From the NCBI RefSeq assembly GCF_002198735.1, contig NZ_MWLO01000124.1, positions 1-60,120 on the forward strand: a stretch of 60,120 nucleotides of DNA, given 5' to 3'. The translations under genes were made by a program, and so were the position numbers. The stretch's first letter is position 1; every line of letters starts with the position of its first letter. The notes beneath the pieces were generated by a model. The model saw only the letters and a list, made by a program, of their open reading frames with translations, searched no databases and was not told the DNA's origin. This DNA comes from Ideonella sp. A 288 (GTDB lineage: Bacteria; Pseudomonadota; Gammaproteobacteria; Burkholderiales; Burkholderiaceae_C). Shown in pieces: positions 54,178 to 60,120 of this stretch.

Positions 54178-56256
54178 TCAGATCGCCAGCGGATCGACGT
54201 CGATGGCCCAGCGCGCCAGGCCCTTGTGGTCGCCACGCAGCGCGTGCAGCCGCGGCAGCCACGCCGCCAGCAGGTGCTGCAGCTGCGGCCGCGAGGCGGC
54301 CTCCACCAGCATCTGCAGGCGCTCGATGCCGGCCACCTTCGAGATGGTCGGCGGCACCGGCGGGTAGACCGTCACGCCCTCGGCCGCGGGCAGGGCCGCG
54401 GCCTCCTGCGCGGCGGCCTTCAGGAAGGCCATGGCCACCGACGCGTCGCGGGCCTCGGCGCGCAGCAGCGCCAGGTGTCTGAAGGGCGGCAGCCCTGCGC
54501 TGCGGCGCTCGGACAACTGGCTGGCGGCGAAGGCGCCGAAATCATGCGTCTTCAAGGCCGCGTACAACGGATGCTGGGGATGCCAGGTCTGTACCCACAT
54601 CTCGCTGCGGCCGGCCGACGCGGCGTCGCGGCCGGCGCGGCCGGCGGCCTGCATCAGCAGCGCGAACAGCCGCTCTGGCGCGCGGAAATCGCTGGCAAAC
54701 AGCGCACTGTCGGGGTTCACCGCCACCACCAGCGTGATGCGCCGGAAATCGTGACCCTTGGTCACCATCTGCGTGCCGACGAGCACGTCCACCTCGCCCG
54801 CATGCACCTCGGCCAGGCGGCTTTCGAGCTGGCCCTTGCCGCGGGCGGTGTCGGCGTCGAGCCGGGCGATGCGGGCGCCGGGCAGCAGTTCGGCCAGCTG
54901 CTCTTCCAGCCGCTCGGTGCCGCGGCCCAGCGGCGCGATGTCGAGGTTGCCGCAGTCGGGGCAGGCGCGCGGCACGCGCTCGGTGAAACCGCAGTGGTGG
55001 CAGCGCAGCGTGCGCTCGCCCTTGTGGAAGACGCGCCAGGCGCTGCAGTGCGGGCAGCCGCTCTTCCAGCCGCAATCCGCACAGTGCAGCACCGGCGCAT
55101 AGCCGCGGCGGTTGAGGAACACCAGGCTCTGCTCGCCGCGTTCGAGCCGCTCGCGCAGCGACTGCAGCACCATCGGCGCCAGCACCGGGGCCACGCCCTT
55201 CTCGCGCGGCAGCACGCCCATGTCGAACAGCCGTACCCGCGGCAGCGGCCCGTCGCCCACGCGCTGCGCCATGGTCAGGCGCTGGTAGCGACCCTCGTCG
55301 GCGCGCTGCCAGCTCTCGAGCGAGGGCGTGGCCGAGCCCAGGATCACCGGCACGCGCTCGAGGTGGGCGCGGTAGATGGCCAGGTCGCGCGCCGAGTAGC
55401 GGGCACCCTCCTGCTGCTTGTACGACGGGTCGTGCTCCTCGTCGACCACCACCAGCCCCAGCCGCGGCAGCGGCGCAAACACCGCCAGTCGCGTACCCAG
55501 CACGATATCGGCGCGCCCCAGCAAGGCCTGCAGCCAGTGCGACAGGCGCTGCGCGGGCGTCAGGCCGCTGTGCATCGCCACCAGCCGGCGCCCGGGGAAG
55601 CGCGCAGCGAAGCGCGCCTCGAGCTGCGGCGTGAGGTTGATCTCGGGCACCAGCACCAGCGCCTGGCGGCCGGCGTCGAGCACGGCCTCGGCCGCGCGCA
55701 GGTAGACCTCGGTCTTGCCGCTGCCGGTGACTCCGTGCAACAGGATCGGTGCGGGGCGCGGCTGCACGCGGGCCGCCTCGAAGGCGTCGAGGGCCAGCTG
55801 TTGCTCCGCCGCCAGCTCGGGGCGCAGCACGGGCGGCGCCGGTGTGGCGTCGACGCCACTGCCCTTGTCGAGCCGCTTGACCAGCCGCGCCTGGCGCTTG
55901 GCCAGCGTAGGCGCATCGAGCTTGCGCAGTTCGGGCGGCAGCACCGCCAGGGCCAGCTCACCGATGCCGCGCTGGTAGTAGGTGGCCGCGAATTCCACCA
56001 GGGCCAGCCAGGCGGCCGGCAGCGGCGGCAGGGCCTCGAAGGCCTCGCCGACCGGCCTGAGCGCACTGGCGGCCACTGCGTGATCGGGCTCGGCGGCCCC
56101 GGGCCAGGCGATGCCCAGCACGTCGCGCTTGCCCAGGGGCACGCGCAACAGGCTGCCGGGCGCGAGCGGGCGCTCGCTCAGGTAATCCAGCGGGCCGGAC
56201 AGGTTGCTGTGCTGCGGCGTGTCCACCGCCACGCGGACGCGGACGGTGTCAGGCAC
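54178..56256 (-). CDS. priA: Primosomal helicase PriA (GTG start)
   Basis: 692 aa. The N-terminal 3'-DNA-binding domain reads VRVAVDTPQHSNLSGPLDYL. The helicase core has Walker A GVTGSGKT (175-182), DEEH (272-275) and LGSATPSLESW. The zinc-binding insertion has eight cysteines starting CADCGWKSGCPHC, and motifs V/VI are VGTQMVTKGHDF and QAAGRAGRD. It restarts collapsed forks by reloading DnaB. The GTG at 56256 is the only reasonable start for the conserved N-terminus. Upstream lies a 353-nt gap with DnaA-box-like sites. Confidence 0.96.
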   Translation of the reverse strand: MPDTVRVRVAVDTPQHSNLSGPLDYLSERPLAPGSLLRVPLGKRDVLGIAWPGAAEPDHAVAASALRPVGEAFEALPPLPAAWLALVEFAATYYQRGIGELALAVLPPELRKLDAPTLAKRQARLVKRLDKGSGVDATPAPPVLRPELAAEQQLALDAFEAARVQPRPAPILLHGVTGSGKTEVYLRAAEAVLDAGRQALVLVPEINLTPQLEARFAARFPGRRLVAMHSGLTPAQRLSHWLQALLGRADIVLGTRLAVFAPLPRLGLVVVDEEHDPSYKQQEGARYSARDLAIYRAHLERVPVILGSATPSLESWQRADEGRYQRLTMAQRVGDGPLPRVRLFDMGVLPREKGVAPVLAPMVLQSLRERLERGEQSLVFLNRRGYAPVLHCADCGWKSGCPHCSAWRVFHKGERTLRCHHCGFTERVPRACPDCGNLDIAPLGRGTERLEEQLAELLPGARIARLDADTARGKGQLESRLAEVHAGEVDVLVGTQMVTKGHDFRRITLVVAVNPDSALFASDFRAPERLFALLMQAAGRAGRDAASAGRSEMWVQTWHPQHPLYAALKTHDFGAFAASQLSERRSAGLPPFRHLALLRAEARDASVAMAFLKAAAQEAAALPAAEGVTVYPPVPPTISKVAGIERLQMLVEAASRPQLQHLLAAWLPRLHALRGDHKGLARWAIDVDPLAI

Positions 56257-56609
56257 GCCTCACCCCCCCGACAAAGGCGTTCGCTTGCGACAAAGCATCA
56301 ACAAGCCCACCTAAGTTCATGATTGAGAAGGGCTTTTCCACCTATCCCCGTTTTCTGTGGATAACTTTGTGGGAAAGCTGCTGGCGAACGCGCTAAGTGC
56401 TTGATGCGCCGTGCCTTGGGCTGGATTGCCCAATCCTGCAGCACCCCAAAAAAGACATTTAAATTCAGTGACTTAGCACGAATTTTCGTGATTCTTCATG
56501 GTGCGCTCCGGTGCCGGATGGGCTGCTGGAGGCGAGATCGCGTTTTGGGGATAAGTCAAGCCCTGAGCACTCACTCACCCGTCACCAATTGCGATTCGTG
56601 GGACCGGGA
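56257..56609. other. priA-hemE intergenic region with DnaA-box-like sites and AT-rich segment
   Basis: This 353-nt gap is visibly richer in A+T than the genes around it. It contains one perfect DnaA box (TTATCCACA on the minus strand, 56356-56364), a one-mismatch box (TTATCCCCA, 56546-56554 minus) and two-mismatch boxes at 56334-56342 (plus) and 56368-56376 (minus). An AT-rich stretch lies at 56447-56500. Palindromes GGATTG-CC-CAATCC (56423-56436) and CACGAATTTTCGTG (56477-56490) also occur. It may be the priA promoter region under DnaA control, or a DnaA-titration site. No dnaA gene is near, so it is unlikely to be oriC. Confidence 0.5.
56477..56490. promoter_or_regulatory. Palindrome CACGAATTTTCGTG upstream of priA
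   Basis: A perfect 14-nt palindrome in the AT-rich part of the priA-hemE gap, with the size and symmetry of a dimeric regulator site. It is not a recognised LexA, Fur or FNR box. It could also act as a hairpin after hemE. Confidence 0.4.
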
Positions 56610-57704
56610 TCAACCCACTTGCCGCAAATGCCGAGAATGGGCATGCACCGTCTCCACCAGGGCCTGCACCTGGTCGATCGGGGTGTGCTGGTTGATGCCA
56701 TGGCCGAGGTTGAAGACATGCCCGCCCCAGCGGCCATCGGCCCGTTTCGGCGGGCCGAAACTGTCCAGCACGGCACGCGCCTCGGCGGCCACCGCCTCGG
56801 GCGTGGCGAACAGCGCCATCGGGTCGAAGTTGCCCTGCAGCGCCACGGCGTCGTCGACGCGGCGGCGCGCCTGGCCCAGGTCGCAGGTCCAGTCGAGGCC
56901 CACCACATCGGCGCCCAGCCCGGCGATCTGCTCGAGCCACAGGCCGCCGCCCTTGGTGAAGACGATGCTCGGCACGCGCACGCCGTCGCGCACGCGCTGC
57001 AGCTTGGACAGCACGCGCTGCATGTAGGCCAGGCTGAAGGTCTGGAAGGCACGGTGCTCGAGCGCCCCGCCCCACGAGTCGAACAGCATCACGGCCTGGG
57101 CGCCAGCGTCGATCTGGGCATTGAGGTACTCGGCCACGGTGTCGGCGGTGACGGCGAGCAGGCGGTGCATCAGGTCGGGCCGGCTGTACAGCATGGTCTT
57201 GACCAGGCGGTAGTCGTCGGAGCCGCCGCCCTCGACCATGTAGCAGGCCAGCGTCCACGGGCTGCCCGAGAAGCCGATCAGCGGCACCCGGCCGTTGAGC
57301 GCCTTGCGGATGGAGGTGACGGCGTCGAACACATAACGCAGCTTGTCCATGTCCGGCACGGCCAGCGCGTTCACGGCTGCCTCGTCGCGCACCGGGTGGG
57401 CGAACTTCGGCCCTTCGCCCGGGCCGAAGCTCAGGCCCAGGCCCATGGCGTCGGGAACGGTCAGGATGTCGGAGAACAGGATCGCCGCGTCGAGCGCGAA
57501 ACGGTCCAGCGGCTGAAGCGTCACCTCGGTGGCGTAGGCCGGGTTGGTGGCCAGGCCCATGAAGCTGTTGCCGGCGCGCACGCGCGTGGCCTTGTACTCC
57601 GGCAGGTAGCGGCCGGCCTGTCGCATCAGCCACAGCGGCGTGTAGTCGGTGGGCTGGCGCAGGCAAGCCCGCAGGAAGGTGTCGTTTTGGAGGGGCGCGT
57701 TCAT
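56610..57704 (-). CDS. hemE: Uroporphyrinogen decarboxylase
   Basis: 364 aa. The signature [19 protein letters not shown] has Arg28 and Arg32, which bind propionate groups. Asp79 in [12 protein letters not shown] is the catalytic aspartate, and [19 protein letters not shown] and [15 protein letters not shown] complete the TIM barrel. It decarboxylates uroporphyrinogen III to coproporphyrinogen III in heme synthesis. Located upstream of priA on the same strand, a common neighbour pair in Burkholderiales. Confidence 0.98.
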   Translation of the reverse strand: MNAPLQNDTFLRACLRQPTDYTPLWLMRQAGRYLPEYKATRVRAGNSFMGLATNPAYATEVTLQPLDRFALDAAILFSDILTVPDAMGLGLSFGPGEGPKFAHPVRDEAAVNALAVPDMDKLRYVFDAVTSIRKALNGRVPLIGFSGSPWTLACYMVEGGGSDDYRLVKTMLYSRPDLMHRLLAVTADTVAEYLNAQIDAGAQAVMLFDSWGGALEHRAFQTFSLAYMQRVLSKLQRVRDGVRVPSIVFTKGGGLWLEQIAGLGADVVGLDWTCDLGQARRRVDDAVALQGNFDPMALFATPEAVAAEARAVLDSFGPPKRADGRWGGHVFNLGHGINQHTPIDQVQALVETVHAHSRHLRQVG

Positions 57705-57754
57705 GGGCCGCGATTATCGCGCCTGGCCCCTGACGCGACACCTCGCGGGCACCC

Positions 57755-57786
57755 GCCGGCGTGCGCCTGCGCCGGCGTGCGCCTGC
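57755..57786. repeat. Two tandem 16-bp repeats upstream of hemE
   Basis: GCCGGCGTGCGCCTGC occurs twice head-to-tail (57755-57770 and 57771-57786), followed by a degenerate third copy, in the 98-nt gap between the Rossmann-fold gene and hemE. It could affect hemE transcription spacing. No other function is visible. Confidence 0.85.
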
Positions 57787-57802
57787 GCGGGCGTGAGGCG
57801 TC

Positions 57803-58609
57803 CTACCAGCGCGTGCGCGGCCGCGCGGTGCTCTCGCGGGCCAGGCCGGCGAGCCAGGCCTCGAGCACCGGTTCGCCGCCGTCGGGCTGGGCCCAATCCC
57901 ACAGCAGTTCGGGCGGCGCCACCCGGGTGCCCGGCCGCGCCGACGGCAGCGCGCGGGCCAGTTCGATGACGAACTGCGCCACGCGCGCCGGCCGCAGCGG
58001 CTGCTCGCGCTGCGGGATCATCCAGTGCAGTTGGGCCAGCAGCGCGCGGGCGACGCGGTGCAGGCCCCCCGCGGCATCGGGCCCGTCGCCCGCCTGCCGC
58101 GCCGGCCGCACGAAGACGAGCTGCTCGAAGTCCAGGCTCGCCACCGACTGCTCGTCCAGCGAGGCCAATCCTGCCTTCAGCGCCTGCGGCAGCAGGGCCG
58201 GTGCGTGCGGCAGCACGATCAGCAGCCAGCGCACGCCGGCCTGCTGCAGCCAGCGCGCCAGTTCGGGCAGGCGGGCCGCTTCCGGCCGCAGGAAGGCCGC
58301 CTCGCGCCCATGGAACGAGCGTTCGCGGTCGAAGACGACGAGGGCGGTGTCGGGCCGGTCGGCGAACGCCGGGGCCTGGTCGAGCCCGGGCGGCACGCAC
58401 ACGGCGTCGAGCCCGCGCAGCGCGACGTCGACGGGCTGCACCACCAAGGCCGACACATGGGCGAAGGCGCCCGCCCCGAGGGCCTGCTCGAGCACGGCGC
58501 CGCCCAGCGGGCCGGCGCCGCCCACCACCACCGCGTGTCGGCGGCGTGCGGCGGGCGCCACCGGCAGCGGCGACAGGCCCGCGCGCAGCGCATCGATCGG
58601 CTGGTTCAT
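57803..58609 (-). CDS. NAD(P)-binding Rossmann-fold protein, function unknown
   Basis: 268 aa from MNQPIDALRAGLSPLP. A dinucleotide-binding strand-loop-helix AVVVGGAGPLGGAVLEQAL (GGAGPLGG at 30-37) is followed by short strands (ALVVQPVD, TALVVFD, WLLIVLPHAP) as in atypical short-chain dehydrogenases. The Tyr-x3-Lys catalytic pair is not evident. A segment VASLDFEQLVFVRPAR resembles the ESFLVFRP-like region of NAD(P)H-binding oxidoreductases. The C-terminus is Pro/Arg-rich. It is divergent from lemA. Role unknown. Confidence 0.75.
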   Translation of the reverse strand: MNQPIDALRAGLSPLPVAPAARRRHAVVVGGAGPLGGAVLEQALGAGAFAHVSALVVQPVDVALRGLDAVCVPPGLDQAPAFADRPDTALVVFDRERSFHGREAAFLRPEAARLPELARWLQQAGVRWLLIVLPHAPALLPQALKAGLASLDEQSVASLDFEQLVFVRPARQAGDGPDAAGGLHRVARALLAQLHWMIPQREQPLRPARVAQFVIELARALPSARPGTRVAPPELLWDWAQPDGGEPVLEAWLAGLARESTARPRTRW

Positions 58610-58710
58610 TGATCCGGACTGTATCGGGCGCGCGACGGCAGCCCTTGAATCCCGGCCATCCGCCCCATACTGCGGCGCGCGGAGCGTTTCCGCCCACAAG
58701 GAGTGTTTCG

Positions 58711-59328
58711 ATGCCGGTCTCTCGCAAGCTTGTCGCCGTCGGCGCGCTGGTCTCGGCGCTGCTGCTGTCGGGGTGCGGCTACAACGACTTCCAGCGCCTG
58801 GACGAACAGGTCAAGGCCGGCTGGTCGGAGGTGCTGAACCAGTACCAGCGCCGCAGCGACCTGATCCCGAACATCGTGGCCACCGTCAAGGGCGAGGCCG
58901 GGTTCGAGCAGGACACGCTCACCAAGGTGATCGAGGCGCGGTCCAAGGCCACCAGCATCCAGGCCACGCCCGAGTTGGTGAACAACCCCGAGGCCTTTGC
59001 CAAGTTCCAGGCCGCCCAGGGCGAGCTGACGGGCGCGCTGAGCCGCCTGATGGTGGTGAGCGAGCAGTACCCCAACCTGAAGGCCAATGCGGCCTTCCAG
59101 GACCTGAGGGTGCAGCTCGAAGGCACCGAGAACCGCATCACCGTGGCCCGCAACCGCTACATCAAGACGGTGCAGGAGTACAACGTGCTGGCGCGCAGCT
59201 TCCCGACCAACCTGACGGCGATGATCTTCAGCTACCCGGTGAAGCCCAGCTTCACGGTGCAGAACGAGGCCGCGATCAGCGCGCCGCCCACGGTCAGCTT
59301 CGACAAGCCGGCGTCGGCCACCAAGTAA
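58711..59328 (+). CDS. lemA: LemA family lipoprotein
   Basis: 205 aa with an AAGGAG site 8 nt before the ATG. The N-terminal signal ends in a lipobox LLLSGC (Cys22), so it is a membrane-anchored lipoprotein; many LemA proteins instead keep an uncleaved helix. The LemA core has YNDFQRLDEQVKAGWSEVLN, QYQRRSDLIPNIVATVKG, ENRITVARNRYIKTVQEYN and FPTNLTAMIF. It is followed by a TPM-domain gene after 9 nt, the well-known LemA-TPM pair of unknown function at the cell envelope. Confidence 0.95.
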   Translation: MPVSRKLVAVGALVSALLLSGCGYNDFQRLDEQVKAGWSEVLNQYQRRSDLIPNIVATVKGEAGFEQDTLTKVIEARSKATSIQATPELVNNPEAFAKFQAAQGELTGALSRLMVVSEQYPNLKANAAFQDLRVQLEGTENRITVARNRYIKTVQEYNVLARSFPTNLTAMIFSYPVKPSFTVQNEAAISAPPTVSFDKPASATK

Positions 59329-59337
59329 GTCCACGCC

Positions 59338-60120
59338 GTGAACGCGTGGCGCGCCTGGCGCGCGTGGGGCTTGCTGGCGCTGGCATGGTGCCTGCTGGCG
59401 CCGCTGCGCGCGCAGGACGTGCAGCCGGTGCCCGCGCTGAGCGGGCGCGTGGTCGACCTGGCGTCGGTGCTGACCGACGCGCAGCGCGGTGCCCTCGAGG
59501 CCAAGCTGGCCTCCTTCGAGGCCCAGGCCGGGCCGCAGATCGTGGTGCTGCTGGTGGCCACGACGCAGCCCGAGGACATCGCGGCCTATGCCCAGCGCGT
59601 TGCCGACAGCTGGAAGATCGGCCGCCGCGAGGTGGGCGACGGCCTGCTGCTGCTGGTGGCCCGCGACGACCGCCGCATCCGCATCGAGGTGGCCAAGGCG
59701 CTGGAAGGTGCGGTGCCCGACCTCGCGGCGCGGCAGGTCATCGACCGGGCCATCTCGCCGGCCTTCAAGAAGGGCGACTATGCCGGCGGGCTGAATGCCG
59801 GCGTGGATGCCCTGATGGCGCGCTTGCGCGGCGAGGGCCTGCCGGTTCCTGCCGCGACGGGCCAGGGCGCCGCGAAGGACTCCGGCTTCGACATCGAGGA
59901 ACTGGGCCTGTTCTTCTTCATCGTCGTACCGGTGATCGGCGCGGTGATGACGGGCATGCTCGGCCGCAAGCTGGGCAGCCTGGCGACCGCCGGCGGCGCC
60001 GGCGCGCTGGTGTGGTTCGTCACCGCCAGCGCCGTGATCGCCGGGTTGGCCGGGCTCGCCGCGCTGGTGCTGGTGGGCGTGCTGGGCATCGGCGCCGCCG
60101 GGCGGCGCCGATGCCCAGCA
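59338..60120 (+). CDS. TPM-domain protein (YgcG-like), truncated at the window end
   Basis: 261 codons from a GTG at 59338, open to the edge. A signal peptide (GLLALAWCLLAPLRAQ) precedes a TPM domain of about 130 residues: LSGRVVDLASVLTDAQRGAL, GPQIVVLLVATTQPEDIAAY, DSWKIGRREVGDGLLLLVAR and DDRRIRIEVAKALEGAVPDL. Two or more membrane helices follow. Relatives end in a Gly-rich tail. Here the frame instead runs into GAAGRRRCPA because of the terminal inverted repeat, so the last 6-7 codons are probably not real. Paired with LemA. Confidence 0.9.
   Translation, partial: MNAWRAWRAWGLLALAWCLLAPLRAQDVQPVPALSGRVVDLASVLTDAQRGALEAKLASFEAQAGPQIVVLLVATTQPEDIAAYAQRVADSWKIGRREVGDGLLLLVARDDRRIRIEVAKALEGAVPDLAARQVIDRAISPAFKKGDYAGGLNAGVDALMARLRGEGLPVPAATGQGAAKDSGFDIEELGLFFFIVVPVIGAVMTGMLGRKLGSLATAGGAGALVWFVTASAVIAGLAGLAALVLVGVLGIGAAGRRRCPA
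60080..60120. repeat. Perfect 41-nt inverted repeat at the window terminus
   Basis: A 20-nt arm (60080-60099) is mirrored exactly by 60101-60120 around one central G, and the right arm ends on the last base. The left arm fits the TPM-protein coding sequence and the right arm is simply its reverse complement. This is the pattern of a fold-back at a contig end. Confidence 0.95.

Noticed and set aside
56257-56609. Chromosomal origin of replication
   Set aside because: DnaA boxes and A+T richness are suggestive, but dnaA, dnaN, rpmH or gidA are not nearby and only one box is perfect. Reported as a DnaA-box cluster instead.

Overview
The window is about 60 kb of high-GC (roughly two-thirds G+C) bacterial DNA. 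Gene content and order point to a betaproteobacterium of the order Burkholderiales. The evidence is the linked tRNA-Tyr/Gly/Thr-tuf-tRNA-Trp-secE-nusG-rplKAJL-rpoBC and rpsL-rpsG-fusA-tuf clusters, the rpe-gph-trpE-trpG-(ltaE)-trpD-trpC-ung cluster, a fused indolepyruvate oxidoreductase and a TRAP transporter. A Rubrivivax/Leptothrix/Roseateles-like relative is my guess; no 16S gene is present to test it.

Layout. 1-18400 is core information processing, almost all on the minus strand: the str operon (rpsL, rpsG, fusA, start of a tuf copy), a lone PIN-domain gene on the plus strand, rpoC-rpoB-rplL-rplJ-rplA-rplK-nusG-secE, then tRNA-Trp, a complete tuf and tRNA-Thr, -Gly and -Tyr behind a recognisable promoter. 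18447-26044 (minus) is ung and the anthranilate branch of tryptophan synthesis with a threonine aldolase inserted, headed by gph and rpe; a possible Trp-codon leader peptide precedes trpE. 26101-28592 holds apaG, a polytopic membrane protein of the so-called site-specific recombinase family and a 40-aa membrane peptide. 28663-33882 is an Lrp-type regulator divergent from a fused indolepyruvate oxidoreductase, followed by a NUDIX gene. 33940-35755 is cytochrome b561 with two tandem YceI proteins. 35884-39798 is a TRAP transporter (SBP, terminator, small and large permease).

39908-46914 (plus) is the least familiar part. It has a 1132-aa BTAD/AAA/TPR regulator, two short membrane-peptide genes whose upstream regions share a TCAC-box plus TACAAA arrangement, and a three-gene chain with 4-nt overlaps: LytS-type sensor kinase with an unusual Ala-rich extracytoplasmic segment, an uncharacterised membrane protein and a LytTR response regulator. 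46901-60120 is mixed housekeeping: SoxR-like regulator, alanine-type aminotransferase, VOC protein, a receiver-like protein of unknown role, Rep helicase, GST, AEC transporter, PriA, an intergenic region with DnaA-box-like sites, HemE, an NAD(P)-fold protein, LemA and a truncated TPM-domain protein.

Both ends look like assembly ends. The first 77 nt are an exact copy of the start of the second tuf. The last 41 nt are a perfect inverted repeat that breaks the last gene. I saw no CRISPR array, insertion sequence, phage or integrase, and no island of deviant composition. I cannot claim a proven new system; the 39.9-46.9 kb regulatory block is the best candidate.
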